Shown: positions 44,728 to 54,297, numbered from the stretch's first letter. The stretch is 64,000 nt of DNA from Sphingopyxis witflariensis (GCF_002205635.1 NZ_NISJ01000014.1:36324-100323), one strand, 5' to 3'. The notes: generated from the letters alone by a model not told the origin. Made by a program: numbers and translations.

Positions 44728-46503
44728 ATGGCAGCACCGATATTATCATATGAAGGCCTCGGCCTCGTTCAGGGCAGCGGCTGGCTGTTCCAGGATCTCG
44801 ACATCTATGTCGGTGAACGCGACCGCCTCGCGCTGATCGGCCGCAACGGCGCGGGCAAGACGACCTTGCTCAAACTGCTCGCGGGACAGATTGATCCCGA
44901 CAAGGGCAAGCGCGTCATCGTCCCCGGAACCCATGTCGTGATGCTCGAACAGGAACCCAATTTCTCGGGCTTCGCGACGCTGATGGATTTCGCCCTCGCC
45001 GCGCCCAATGCGCCCGAGGAATTTGAAGTTGCCGCGATCGCCGACCAGCTCGGCATCGACATGAGCCGCACTGCCGCCAGCGCCTCGGGCGGCGAACGCC
45101 GCCGCGCCGCGCTCGCCCGCGCGCTCGCGCAAAACCCCGACGTACTGCTGCTCGACGAACCGACCAACCACCTCGACCTCGCCGCGATCGACTGGCTCGA
45201 ATCCTGGCTCGCCCGCTACACCGGCGCGTTCGTCGCGATCAGTCACGACCGGACCTTCCTCACCCGCCTGACGCGCCAGACTTTGTGGCTCGACCGCGGC
45301 AGCATCCGCCGCAAGGAAATCGGCTTCGGCGGCTTCGAGGAATGGAGCGACGCGATCGCCGCCGATGAAGCGCGCGCCGCCCAGCGCCTCGATTCGAAAC
45401 TGCGGCTCGAAGCGCACTGGCTCGAACGCGGCGTCACCGCGCGCCGCAAACGCAATCAGGGCCGACTCGAAAAGCTCAAGGAAATGCGCGCAACCCGCGC
45501 CGCGATGATCGGCGGCCCCGGCGTCGCCAAGCTGGGCCTCGCCAACGACGATGTGCGGTCGAAATCGGTGATCGTCGCCGAAAATGTCTCGATCAGCTTC
45601 GGCGACCGGACGATCATCAAGAATTTCGATTTCCGCGTCCAGCGCGGCGACCGCATCGGCATCGTCGGCGCCAATGGCGCAGGCAAATCGACCCTGCTCA
45701 AGCTGCTCACGGGCGAAATCCAGCCCGACAGCGGCAAAATCACCCTCGCCCCGACCCTCGACGGGATCATCATCGACCAGCAACGCAGCCTGATGTCGCC
45801 CGACAAGACCGTCCGCGACATCCTCGCCGATGGCGGCGACTGGGTCGAAGTGCGCGGGGTCAAAAAGCATATTCAGGGCTATTTGAAAGAATTCCTGTTC
45901 GACCCCGGCGTCATGGAGGCCAGCGTCGGCGCTTTGTCGGGCGGCGAACGCTCACGGTTGTTGCTGGCGCGCGAATTCGCCCGCGAATCGAACCTGCTCG
46001 TCCTCGACGAGCCGACCAACGACCTCGACCTCGAAACGCTCGACCTTTTGCAGGAAGTCATCGCCGATTATGCCGGCACCGTGCTGCTCGTCAGCCACGA
46101 CCGCGACTTCCTCGACCGCACCGTCACCGTCACCCTCGGCCTCGACGGATCGGGCAAGGTCGATATCGTCGCGGGCGGCTATGCCGACTGGGAAGCGAAG
46201 CGCGTCAAGCCGAACAGCGTCAAAACCAAGGCGTCGGTTGCCGCACCCCCGCCCCCGCCGACCGCGCGCAAGAAACTCACCTATAAGGACCAGAGGGATT
46301 ACGACCTGCTGCCGGGCCGGATCGAGGCGATCGAGGCCGAAATGGCAGGCATCGAAAAGGAGCTGTCCGACGGCACACTGTTTACCCGCGATCATGCGAA
46401 ATTCACCGCGCTGACGGGGAAGCTCGACACGCTGCGCGACGAAAAGGCGGCGGCGGAAGATCGCTGGCTGGCGCTGGCCGAAGAGGTCGAAGGCCTCCAG
46501 TAA
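44728..46503 (+). CDS. uup: ABC-F ATPase, Uup-like
   Basis: A 591-residue cytosolic ABC-F protein with two ATPase domains: Walker A GRNGAGKTT and GANGAGKST, signatures SGGERRRAALA and LSGGERSRLLLA, and Walker B LLLDEPTNHLDL and LVLDEPTNDLDL. After the second domain come a Pro-rich linker and a C-terminal coiled-coil (LPGRIEAIEAEMAGIEKELS), the Uup arrangement. It acts on ribosomes or DNA structures instead of transporting. The start MAAPILSYEGL is at 44728. Confidence 0.88.
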   Translation: MAAPILSYEGLGLVQGSGWLFQDLDIYVGERDRLALIGRNGAGKTTLLKLLAGQIDPDKGKRVIVPGTHVVMLEQEPNFSGFATLMDFALAAPNAPEEFEVAAIADQLGIDMSRTAASASGGERRRAALARALAQNPDVLLLDEPTNHLDLAAIDWLESWLARYTGAFVAISHDRTFLTRLTRQTLWLDRGSIRRKEIGFGGFEEWSDAIAADEARAAQRLDSKLRLEAHWLERGVTARRKRNQGRLEKLKEMRATRAAMIGGPGVAKLGLANDDVRSKSVIVAENVSISFGDRTIIKNFDFRVQRGDRIGIVGANGAGKSTLLKLLTGEIQPDSGKITLAPTLDGIIIDQQRSLMSPDKTVRDILADGGDWVEVRGVKKHIQGYLKEFLFDPGVMEASVGALSGGERSRLLLAREFARESNLLVLDEPTNDLDLETLDLLQEVIADYAGTVLLVSHDRDFLDRTVTVTLGLDGSGKVDIVAGGYADWEAKRVKPNSVKTKASVAAPPPPPTARKKLTYKDQRDYDLLPGRIEAIEAEMAGIEKELSDGTLFTRDHAKFTALTGKLDTLRDEKAAAEDRWLALAEEVEGLQ

Positions 46504-46650
46504 GCGTCGCCCCGCCCCATAACGTCGCCCCCGCGCAGGCGGAGGCCGCTGGCAACCTCCTCAGAGGTCAATGGCACGCCCTGCCATCGCGGCAATTGCC
46601 TGTTTTGCAAACCGAACCCCAACGCCCCGCTGCAAACACTCCCCAACCAT

Positions 46651-46723
46651 CGTCATGCCGGACTTGATCCGGCATCCATAGCCACGCCCGCCGCGTGGCC
46701 CCCGGATCAAGTCCGGGGTGACG
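46651..46723. repeat. dispersed palindromic repeat, family B
   Basis: CGTCATGCCGGACTTGATCC with GGCAT and, inverted, CCCCGGATCAAGTCCGGGGT with GACG form a paired element. It is the first of three elements in the 574-bp gap 46504-47077; no gene is seen in this gap. Confidence 0.85.
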
Positions 46724-46774
46724 AATTCAGGGTGACTGTTGACGACCAGATGTGAACACCCAAACCACCCCAAC

Positions 46775-46857
46775 CCGTTCGCATCGAGCGAAGTCGAGAT
46801 GCCCCTCAGGTTCAGCTTCAGATCGATGGATGTCTCGACTTCGCTCGACACGAACGG
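46775..46857. repeat. dispersed palindromic repeat, family E
   Basis: CCGTTCGCATCGAGCGAAGT and the inverted TGTCTCGACTTCGCTCGACA with CGAACGG form a near-complete stem. It has the same layout as the copy at 43755. Confidence 0.85.
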
Positions 46858-46895
46858 AAAGAAGGTGTCCGAAAACGACCAATTGCGGGCAAAAC

Positions 46896-47029
46896 ATCCT
46901 CCCTGTGCCGCAGGCATGGGGAGGTGGCAGTCGCCGCAGGCGGCTGACGGAGGGGCCATGACGCCACGGCCCCTCCACCGCCGCCTTCGGCGGCGGTCCC
47001 CCTCCCCATCGCTGCGCGACAGGGAGGAT
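46896..47029. repeat. dispersed palindromic repeat, family A (full pair)
   Basis: ATCCTCCCTGTGCCGCAGGC opens and CGACAGGGAGGAT closes the element; inside are the hairpins CGCCGCAGGCGGC-like and GCCGCCTTCGGCGGC. Three different palindromic families stand side by side here, the densest cluster in the window. Confidence 0.85.
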
Positions 47030-47077
47030 CTTTATGTCCGCTTCCCACCCCAAATTCGACACTCACCAACGCACCCC

Positions 47078-47560
47078 TCACCCCGTCCCATAAAACCGCG
47101 CCAGCCGATCGAGCGCCAACCCCAGCACCAGCTTCCCCGACCGCGCAGGCCAGCCGAGCCCCTTCTCGGCCCCGCCAATCCCCTCCCCCGCGCAGATCAC
47201 GCGCCAGCAAATATCGGCGAGCCCCGGGCCTGCCGCGTCGAGCGCGCCATGAAAGCGCCGATGCGCGTCGATCCGCGCCAGCGACGCATCCGACGCCCGC
47301 GTCCCGCCGCGACTTTTGCCCGGCGGCGCGGCGTCCCAACGCATCGTCACCCGCGCCGACAGCCCCGCGCGCTCATAATCGGCGCGCAGCCGTTCTCCGG
47401 CGCACAGCTGCGCTTCGGTCAGATGCCCGCGCGCCGCGAGCCAGGCGATCGGGCTTTCGGCGACATTGACCGTCACATGGCGCATCGCCTGCGGCCCCGT
47501 CTTGCCGGGGTCGATACGGTCGTCGGGATGGAGGCGGGTGGCAAGCGGACGCGCGGTCAT
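47078..47560 (-). CDS. DUF6456 domain protein
   Basis: A 160-residue soluble protein: MTARPLATRLHPDDRIDPGK, then RGHLTEAQLCAGERLRADYE and a C-terminal VLGLALDRLARFYG. This is the DUF6456 pattern, found in alphaproteobacteria and often in helix-turn-helix regulators or beside them, as here. The longer frame up to 47962 runs through the divergent regulator gene and is rejected. Confidence 0.75.
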   Translation of the reverse strand: MTARPLATRLHPDDRIDPGKTGPQAMRHVTVNVAESPIAWLAARGHLTEAQLCAGERLRADYERAGLSARVTMRWDAAPPGKSRGGTRASDASLARIDAHRRFHGALDAAGPGLADICWRVICAGEGIGGAEKGLGWPARSGKLVLGLALDRLARFYGTG

Positions 47561-47648
47561 GGCAATCTCCTCAAAGCGAAGACCAGCCTTGACACTCGGA
47601 TATTTTGTAGGAAAGAAGAAACCGATTTGGTTATTTGAAGGTGTCGCC

Positions 47649-48209
47649 ATGATCAACAGCATCCGCTCCGTCCGCCGCGCCAAAGGACTGACACTGGAAG
47701 AAGTCGGGCAACGCTGCGACCCGCCGACGACCGCGCAGACGATCGGCCGCCTCGAAACCGGCACCCGCAATTTGTCGCTCGGCTGGATGAACCGCATCGC
47801 CGCCGCGCTCGGGGTCGATGCCGCCGAACTCGTCCAGCTGCCGCAGGATACCCAGCTGACGATTACCGCACATCTCGGCACCGACGGTGCGATCGCGCCG
47901 ACCCGCGTCGAACAGGCGCTGACCGCGCGCCCGGGCGAGGATATGATCGCGGTACGCGTCACCTCGTCGATCGGCGACTATCGCGCCGGCGACGAAATCT
48001 GGTGCCGCCGCATCGAGGGCGACTGGGCAAGCGCGCTCAACCGCGACCTGCTCGTCCCCCGCCCTGCCGGCCGCTTCTTCTTCGCGCGCCTGCTAAACGT
48101 CGATGGCGAGAAATTGCATCTGCTCCCGCTCGGCGCCGGCCAGCGGCAACAGGTGGTCAGCAACCCGCCATGGGCGGCGGTCGCGGTGCGACTCATCCGC
48201 TCGTTATAA
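47649..48209 (+). CDS. XRE-type transcriptional regulator
   Basis: A 186-residue protein: an N-terminal Cro/CI helix-turn-helix (INSIRSVRRAKGLTLEEVGQ, then TIGRLETGTRNLSLGWMNRI) and a C-terminal beta-rich domain (EDMIAVRVTSSIGDYRAGDE, NRDLLVPRP) like the S24/LexA fold but with no recognisable Ser-Lys dyad. It is divergent from the DUF6456 gene across an 88-bp spacer that contains TTGACA at 47589. Confidence 0.85.
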   Translation: MINSIRSVRRAKGLTLEEVGQRCDPPTTAQTIGRLETGTRNLSLGWMNRIAAALGVDAAELVQLPQDTQLTITAHLGTDGAIAPTRVEQALTARPGEDMIAVRVTSSIGDYRAGDEIWCRRIEGDWASALNRDLLVPRPAGRFFFARLLNVDGEKLHLLPLGAGQRQQVVSNPPWAAVAVRLIRSL

Positions 48210-48216
48210 TTTTCCG

Positions 48217-48313
48217 CTCGTCCTGTCCCGGACCTGATCCGGGATCATCGAAGGACCGTCCTTTTCTTGCCCCATGAGGAAGAGCAGTGCTTCGACAAGC
48301 TCAGCACGAACGG
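48217..48313. repeat. dispersed palindromic repeats, families B and D adjoining
   Basis: A family B-like hairpin (TCCCGGACCTGATCCGGGAT) is followed by a family D copy (GAAGGACCGTCCTTTTCTT with CTTCGACAAGCTCAGCACG). The gap between the regulator and the glycosyltransferase consists of these. The glycosyltransferase frame is open through them, so they bias start-site choice. Confidence 0.75.
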
Positions 48314-48327
48314 ATGAGGGGTTACGT

Positions 48328-49497
48328 GTGAACGCTCCACTGCGCGTCCTGTCGATCGCCACCCTCTTCCCCGACACCGCACGCCCGAACTTCGGCCTGT
48401 TCGTCGAGAGGAGCCTGCGCGCGCTCGCGGCACAGCCCGGGATTGACCTCACCATTGTCGCCCCCATCGGCCTGCCGCCTTGGCCCCTGTCGCTCCACCC
48501 GCGCTATCGCGCCCTCCGCGCCCTGCCACAACGCGAGGAGTGGAACGGCCTGACCGTCCACCGCCCGCGCTTCCGCCTGATCCCGCGCCTCGGCGCGCGC
48601 CTCAACCCCGGCGCGATCGCGCGCGCGGTGCTGCCTATCGCGCACAGCACCACCTTCGACGTCATCGACGCGCAATTTTTCTATCCCGACGGCCCCGCCG
48701 CGATGCGTGTCGCCGAGACGCTCGGTTTGCCCTTCTCGGTCAAGGCACGCGGCGCCGACATCAGCCATTTCGGCCATGCTCCGGCGACACGGCCGCAACT
48801 GCTCGCGGCGGCAAGCAAGGCGGCAGGACTGCTTGCGGTGTCAGACGCGATGCGCCGCGACATGGCGGCGATCGGCATCGATGCGGACAAGGTCGCGGTT
48901 CACTACACCGGGATCGACACCGCGCGCTTCGCTCCCGGCGACCGCACGGCCGCGCGCGCCGCGCTCGGCATGGGCAAGGCACCCGCCATACTCACCGTCG
49001 GCGCGCTCATCGCACGCAAGGGACAGGCGTTGGTGATCGAAGCACTGCCCGCACTTCCCGATGTCCACTACTGGGTGGCGGGGACCGGCGAGGAAGAAGC
49101 CCGCTATAGCGCCCTCGCCACCCGGCTGGGCGTCGCACCGCGCGTTCATTTCATGGGCCCCGTACCCAATGCCGACCTCCCGCAGCTCTATCGCGCCGCC
49201 GATGCGGTCGTCATGCCCTCGGTCAGCGAAGGCCTGGCCAATGCGTGGGTTGAGGCGATCGCCTGCGGCACCCCGATTGTGATCAGCAATGCGGGCGGAG
49301 CGGCCGAACTGGTAACGTCACCCGTCGCAGGCCGCATCGTCCAGCGCGCCCCCGAAGCGATCGCCGAGGCGGTGCGTGCGATCATCGCCGCGCCGCCTGC
49401 TCCGTCGGATGTTGCCGCCAGCCTGAGTGCCCGCTTCGACTGGGGCCGCAACGGCCGCGAACTCGCGGACCATCTCCGCCGCTGCGCCAGTCTCTAG
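48328..49497 (+). CDS. GT4-family glycosyltransferase
   Basis: A 389-residue GT-B enzyme starting at GTG 48328 (MNAPLRVLSIATLFPDTARP). The acceptor domain includes LFVERSLRALAAQPG; the donor domain has LTVGALIARKGQALVIEALP, the DLPQLYRAADAVVMPSVSEG segment and the EX7E-like loop SEGLANAWVEAIACG. It resembles family 4 enzymes of exopolysaccharide synthesis; the sugar is not known. Confidence 0.88.
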   Translation: MNAPLRVLSIATLFPDTARPNFGLFVERSLRALAAQPGIDLTIVAPIGLPPWPLSLHPRYRALRALPQREEWNGLTVHRPRFRLIPRLGARLNPGAIARAVLPIAHSTTFDVIDAQFFYPDGPAAMRVAETLGLPFSVKARGADISHFGHAPATRPQLLAAASKAAGLLAVSDAMRRDMAAIGIDADKVAVHYTGIDTARFAPGDRTAARAALGMGKAPAILTVGALIARKGQALVIEALPALPDVHYWVAGTGEEEARYSALATRLGVAPRVHFMGPVPNADLPQLYRAADAVVMPSVSEGLANAWVEAIACGTPIVISNAGGAAELVTSPVAGRIVQRAPEAIAEAVRAIIAAPPAPSDVAASLSARFDWGRNGRELADHLRRCASL

Positions 49498-49561
49498 ATA
49501 CGGCTACGCCGGCCCACTCTCAGAGCGGGCCGGCGCCGATTTTCACCAAAGCTCGATGGGC

Positions 49562-50545
49562 TCAGACGACCGCGCCGTCGTCGCTCTTGCCGGCAACCCG
49601 TTCGGCGCCTTCGTTCCCCGCGCTCGTGCGCGGCACGAAGCTGCCGGGTCCGACCTTCAGCCATACCAGGATCGGCGTCGACATCAGGATCGACGAATAG
49701 GTGCCGACAAACACGCCGAGCAGGATCGCGGCGGTAAAGCCGAAGATCACATCTGGACCGAAGATCAGCAGCGTACCCAGCGCGAGCAGCATCGCAACGC
49801 TGGTCATGACCGTGCGCGACAGCGTTTCGTTGATGCTGAGGTTCAGCAGCGGAATGATCTCCATCTTGCGATATTTCTTCAGATTTTCGCGGATGCGATC
49901 ATACACGACGATCGTATCGTTGAGCGAATATCCGACGATGGTCAGCAAGGCCGCGACGCTGTTGAGGTCGAACTGCAGCTGCGTCACCGCAAAAAAGCCG
50001 AACGTCAGCGCGACTTCGTGGAACAGACGGCCTAGCGCACCAACGCCGAACTGCCATTCGAAGCGAACCCAGATATAGATGGAGATGCCCAGCATCGCGA
50101 GCGCGAGGCTGATCGCCCCGGTGCGCAACAATTCTTCGGACACCTTGCCCGACACAGTTTCGACCGATCCGGTCTTTGCGGTCGGGAAAGCCTTTTTGAT
50201 ACCGGCCACCAACTGCTGCCCCGCCTGCTCCGCCGCAGCCTTGTCACCGTCGGGGAGCGCGGTGCGGATCGATATCGCCTTGTCGGACCCGAACTGCTGG
50301 ATCGTCGCTTCGCCAAGGCCGATATCACCGACCTTTTCGCGGATATCGTCGATCGGCGGCATTTCCTGCGTGAATTCAACGCGGACCGACTGGCCGCCGA
50401 CGAAATCGACCCCCAGGTTCAGCCCGCGCACCGCGACAAGCGCGATCGAGATGACCACCAGAATGATGCTCATGGCCGAAGCGACCTTACGCCACTTCAG
50501 AAAATCGATATTCGTGTCGTCAGGGACGAGTTTCAGCAAGCGCAT
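49562..50545 (-). CDS. secF: protein-export membrane protein SecF
   Basis: A 327-residue six-helix RND-type protein: LNLGVDFVGGQSVRVEFTQE near residue 45, AALLTIVGYSLNDTIVVYDR with the conserved DxxRE-like segment and ETLSRTVMTSVAMLLALG. With SecD it uses proton motive force to help translocated proteins leave SecYEG. It lies 12 bp after secD. Confidence 0.95.
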   Translation of the reverse strand: MRLLKLVPDDTNIDFLKWRKVASAMSIILVVISIALVAVRGLNLGVDFVGGQSVRVEFTQEMPPIDDIREKVGDIGLGEATIQQFGSDKAISIRTALPDGDKAAAEQAGQQLVAGIKKAFPTAKTGSVETVSGKVSEELLRTGAISLALAMLGISIYIWVRFEWQFGVGALGRLFHEVALTFGFFAVTQLQFDLNSVAALLTIVGYSLNDTIVVYDRIRENLKKYRKMEIIPLLNLSINETLSRTVMTSVAMLLALGTLLIFGPDVIFGFTAAILLGVFVGTYSSILMSTPILVWLKVGPGSFVPRTSAGNEGAERVAGKSDDGAVV

Positions 50546-50557
50546 GATTTCGCTCCC

Positions 50558-52171
50558 TTAAATGTTGATCGTCGTCGGACGCTTGGTCCGCAGCCAATGG
50601 GCAACGAACATACGCGTGACGGTGACGGCGGTGAAGACGCTGGTGATGATACCGATGGTCAGCACCACGGCGAACCCCTTGATCGGGCCCGAGCCGAACC
50701 AGAACATCAGCGACGCCGCGATGACGTTGGTGACGTTGGCGTCGAAAATCGCGCGACTGGCTTCGGAATAGCCGAGCTCGACGGCCTGGAAGACCTTTCG
50801 CCCACGCTTCAGCTCTTCGCGTATTCGCTCGTTGATCAGCACGTTGGCGTCGACTGCCGCACCGATCGTCAGCACGAAGCCCGCGATGCCCGGCAGCGTC
50901 AGCGTCGCGTTGAACGCCGCCATGATCGCGATGATCAGGGCCACGTTAAAGGCGAGCGCGATATTGGCATAAATGCCAAAGCGGCCATAAACGACGAACA
51001 TCAGCGTCAGCACGGTAACGGTGGCGATGATGCCCGCGATCGCACCCTTGCGGATCGAATCGGCGCCGAGTTCGGGGGTGACGGTACGCTCTTCGACAAC
51101 GGTCATCTTCACCGGCAACGCACCCGAGCGCAGCGAAATCGCGAGCGCATTGGCACTGGCGACACTGAAGCTGCCCGAAATCTGTGCGCTACCGCCCAGA
51201 ATCGGTTCATTGATCGACGGCGCCGACAGCACCTTGCCGTCGAGGACCATTGCGAACCGCTTGCCGACGCTCTGCGACGTGACCTTGGCAAAGGTGCTCG
51301 AACCCGCCGAATCGAAACGGATCGAGACGACCGGCTGGTTGTTCTGCGGTTCATAGCTTTGCTGCGCGTTGATCAGCTGTTCACCGCTGATCATCACCTG
51401 ACGGCGCAGCACTTCGAACGACGCGCCATTGCCCTCACCCTCAGCATAGGGAACGATTTCGCTGCCCACCGGCACGCGGCCGGCCAGGGCTTCGTTCGGA
51501 TCGGCATTCTCATCGACCATGCGGAACTCGAGCCGCGCGGTCTTGCCGATCAGCTCCTTCAGCGCGGTCGGATCTTGCAGACCCGGAACCTGAACGACAA
51601 CGCGGTCATTGCCTTCGCGAATAATCGTCGGTTCGCGCGTGCCCAGCGCGTTGACGCGGCGGTCGATAATGTCGCGCGCCGTGTCCATCGCATGTGCAAC
51701 GGCCTGCGTCCGCCCGGCGCTGGTCGGCGTCATCACGATACGTGTCGAATCGACGATATTGATATTCCAGTCGCGCTGACCGGTCAGCCCGGCGCCCTGC
51801 GTTTCCTTGAACAACCTGTCGCGCGCATCGTCGAGTTGCGCCTGATCGCGGACAAGGAAGCTGATCTTGCCCCCCGCGGTCGACAGTTCGCCGATTGCGA
51901 TATCGTCATCGGCGCCGCGCTCGCCGCGCATCGCGGTACGCACGGTCTTTTCCATATTGGAAAGCTGGGTCTTTTGAAGATCGGCCAGATCGGCCTCGAG
52001 CAGCAAATGGCTGCCGCCCGCCAGATCGAGACCCAGATTGACCTTGGTCTGCGCGAAGGACGGCAGCTTCTCAAACGTCTTTTCGGGCAGGAAACTGGGG
52101 ATCGAGAAAAGAATACCAAGCAGCAGGATGATGCTGATGCCGATGGTTTTCCAGCGCGGGAAATCGAGCAT
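50558..52171 (-). CDS. secD: protein-export membrane protein SecD
   Basis: A 537-residue partner of SecF: LGLDLAGGSHLLLEADLADL near residue 47, the periplasmic P1 domain (RVNALGTREPTIIREGNDRV) and the six-helix domain with GAAVDANVLINERIREELKR. Length is typical. It forms an operon yajC-secD-secF on the minus strand. Confidence 0.95.
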   Translation of the reverse strand: MLDFPRWKTIGISIILLLGILFSIPSFLPEKTFEKLPSFAQTKVNLGLDLAGGSHLLLEADLADLQKTQLSNMEKTVRTAMRGERGADDDIAIGELSTAGGKISFLVRDQAQLDDARDRLFKETQGAGLTGQRDWNINIVDSTRIVMTPTSAGRTQAVAHAMDTARDIIDRRVNALGTREPTIIREGNDRVVVQVPGLQDPTALKELIGKTARLEFRMVDENADPNEALAGRVPVGSEIVPYAEGEGNGASFEVLRRQVMISGEQLINAQQSYEPQNNQPVVSIRFDSAGSSTFAKVTSQSVGKRFAMVLDGKVLSAPSINEPILGGSAQISGSFSVASANALAISLRSGALPVKMTVVEERTVTPELGADSIRKGAIAGIIATVTVLTLMFVVYGRFGIYANIALAFNVALIIAIMAAFNATLTLPGIAGFVLTIGAAVDANVLINERIREELKRGRKVFQAVELGYSEASRAIFDANVTNVIAASLMFWFGSGPIKGFAVVLTIGIITSVFTAVTVTRMFVAHWLRTKRPTTINI

Positions 52172-52223
52172 ATGGGAAATTCCGGTTGGCCTGGGCCGGC
52201 CCGCGGGTGCGGGCCGCGCCGTG

Positions 52224-52553
52224 TCAGTCGTTGGCGGGCTTGCCGCCAGGCTGGAGAACGTCGGCCAGGGTCGATTTCACGACCTGGATCTTCACGCCCT
52301 GTGCGATTTCGACATTGACGAAATCATCGTCGACGCTGGTCACCTTACCGACGATACCACCGCCGGTGACGACCTTGTCGCGCGGCTTCACCGCTGCAAC
52401 CTTGGCGCGATGTTCCTTCGCGCGCATCTGCTGCGGACGGATGAGGAAGAACCAGAAGACGACGAAGATCAACAGATAGGGGACCAGCATCAGGAAGCCG
52501 GCGGCTCCGCCACCGGATCCGGCCGCCTGGGTCAGAAGCAATTGCGTCGACAT
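52224..52553 (-). CDS. yajC: preprotein translocase subunit YajC
   Basis: A 109-residue protein with one N-terminal helix (FLMLVPYLLIFVVFWFFLIR) followed by PQQMRAKEHRAKVAAVKPRD and VTGGGIVGKVTSVDDDFVNV. It associates with SecDF. It heads the operon. The 281-bp region between its start and tRNA-Pro holds no recognisable gene. Confidence 0.95.
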   Translation of the reverse strand: MSTQLLLTQAAGSGGGAAGFLMLVPYLLIFVVFWFFLIRPQQMRAKEHRAKVAAVKPRDKVVTGGGIVGKVTSVDDDFVNVEIAQGVKIQVVKSTLADVLQPGGKPAND

Positions 52554-52834
52554 GAATGAAAGACTTTCTGTTCGAAAGCGCGGCCTTCCTCCTAGGAACG
52601 GGCGCGCAAAATGATGCCGCGGCGCCTATCACGCAGGGAATTTCGACGCAACCAATCGCTGCGCGCCCTCCCCCTTGGCAAGCGTGACCGAAATGGGGAT
52701 AGCAACGGTCAGATCAAGGGTGTTCCATCCGCCAGAATGCGACTTCCGGGCGCAATCCGCATTTTGCCTCTCCATCCCCGCTTGCATCCCCGGCCAAGCC
52801 GCGCTAGGGGCCTCGCCTGCCCAACAGGGCCGGT

Positions 52835-52911
52835 CGGGACGTAGCGCAGCCTGGTAGCGCATCACACTGGGGGTGTGGGGGTCGGAGGTTCGAATCCTCT
52901 CGTCCCGACCA
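52835..52911 (+). tRNA. tRNA-Pro (GGG)
   Basis: A 77-base cloverleaf: acceptor CGGGACG pairs with CGTCCCG, D arm GCGCAGCCTGGTAGCGC, anticodon stem TCACA/TGTGG with loop CTGGGGG (anticodon GGG), T arm GAGGTTCGAATCCTC, discriminator A and encoded CCA. Its 3-prime end adjoins the mobile element that fills the rest of the window, so it is the probable attachment site. Confidence 0.95.
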
Positions 52912-52986
52912 ATTTATCAAGTATTTTCCGATACTTACGAGGCACCTGCGGGCCTGTCGATAAGGGGCCGAGCCCCTTATTGCCCT

Positions 52987-53008
52987 CTGGTGGTGCACTG
53001 GTGGTGCA
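52987..53008. repeat. tandem 11-bp direct repeats next to the attachment site
   Basis: CTGGTGGTGCA is repeated exactly twice in tandem (52987-52997, 52998-53008), 76 bp from the tRNA-Pro end. Short direct repeats at this place are typical arm-type binding sites for tyrosine integrases. The rest of 52912-53121 shows no gene. Confidence 0.5.
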
Positions 53009-53121
53009 GGCCAGCCAGAACCTTCTGAGAACAAAAGCGACGGAACGCATCCATTTTGAACGTGGAGGAGGCGTCATTCCGAATTGCAGAGGCGCGTCCG
53101 CACACCTAAGATTCGGTTGGC

Positions 53122-54027
53122 ATGCAGCAGCAATTGCCTCTCCGCCCGTCCGATCTGGTCAGAGTTTGGGACGGCTATATCGCGTTCCTCAAGCAGCCTG
53201 CCGGAACCGCAATCGAGGCGGTGATCCCGCGCCACGCATTGTTGGCGATGACAGATGCAGCCCGCCGAGGCCGCAAGCGCCGCAGGTTGCTCAATGTCTT
53301 ACGGATCGCTTCGGCCATCGTCGCCTCGGTTGGCGCGATTGTCAGTGTGGCAGTGAACCCCATGATCATCGGAATCGGCATGTTGCTGATCGGTGGTCTG
53401 GGATTTATCGGAGCGCACAACCGGTCCAAAATAAGAGACGAACCGGAGATCGACGAAGTCGTTGCTGAGCCGGACGCGACCCTAGAACGCAATTTGCGTG
53501 CTCTCGACGATTTCCGCAATCTGATCGCCAGCGGCGACATTCCCTGCGTGGAGCGATTGCCCGATGGCACCCTCAAACCCGTCGCGCCAGCGGCTCTTAG
53601 CGCCTTTGCCGCCGACCACGGCACGCTCCTCATCTTGAGCCGTGACCAAACCCTTTGGCAGTGCATCCCGCGCCGACCAATCCCGATGAGTTCCTTATGG
53701 GTTCGCATGAGCGGACGGGTAGCCCCCGCCTTGGTCACGTCTCGCGTTTTGCTGGACACGCCCGACCGGGAACTGTTCGACCGACGCATCGAGTGGTTGC
53801 TCTCGCACGCCCAGCAGCCCACTCCCCGAGCCCGTTCGTTTTGCGAGGCGGTTCAGATTATCGTCGCGTTGCGACGGCCCGAGTTCGACGGGATGACATT
53901 CGAAAGGAAGAAAGAACTGCTCAGCGGCGAGGGCTTCGGCGAGAGCCGCATCGAGAAAATACATGCCGGGATATATCCCGCATTCAACAATTTCCTGCGC
54001 GCCCTGCCGATGCATGAATTTCCGTGA
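53122..54027 (+). CDS. hypothetical membrane protein of the element
   Basis: A 301-residue protein with a basic stretch (RRGRKRRRLL) followed by two hydrophobic helices at about residues 60-78 and 80-97, and a soluble C-terminal domain (TLERNLRALDDFRNLIASGD, FCEAVQIIVALRRPEFDG). I recognise no family. It is the first gene inside the element. Confidence 0.6.
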   Translation: MQQQLPLRPSDLVRVWDGYIAFLKQPAGTAIEAVIPRHALLAMTDAARRGRKRRRLLNVLRIASAIVASVGAIVSVAVNPMIIGIGMLLIGGLGFIGAHNRSKIRDEPEIDEVVAEPDATLERNLRALDDFRNLIASGDIPCVERLPDGTLKPVAPAALSAFAADHGTLLILSRDQTLWQCIPRRPIPMSSLWVRMSGRVAPALVTSRVLLDTPDRELFDRRIEWLLSHAQQPTPRARSFCEAVQIIVALRRPEFDGMTFERKKELLSGEGFGESRIEKIHAGIYPAFNNFLRALPMHEFP

Positions 54028-54099
54028 ATGTGGAACTGAATAGCTTCCAACGCCCCTCACCGCCACGTCCTGCATTCCCACGAATGAAAGGACGCCCAA

Positions 54100-54297
54100 A
54101 TGCCTCCCGATCGAGACCAGCTCCTCACCGTCGCTGAGGTGCTCAGAATCACCGGCTTCAAGTCCCGCACCACACTCTATCGCCGCGCCCGAAACGGTCG
54201 CTTCCCCTGCCCCTGCCATATCGGCGCGGGCAAAATTCGCTGGCGCTCGGGCGACGTTGAGGACTGGCTGAGCAGCCTCCAGCCCCGCCGCTACTGA
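54100..54297 (+). CDS. AlpA-like / MerR-type HTH regulator (excisionase-like)
   Basis: A 65-residue winged-helix protein: LLTVAEVLRITGFKSRTTLY, then RRARNGRFPCPCHIGAGKIR and WRSGDVEDWLSSL, the AlpA pattern. AlpA proteins regulate integrase expression or act as excisionases in integrative elements. GAAAGGA precedes the start. Confidence 0.88.
   Translation: MPPDRDQLLTVAEVLRITGFKSRTTLYRRARNGRFPCPCHIGAGKIRWRSGDVEDWLSSLQPRRY

Noticed and set aside
50597..52318. 573-codon plus-strand frame opposite secD
   Set aside because: Shadow of secD; Arg/Asp-rich and without a ribosome site.
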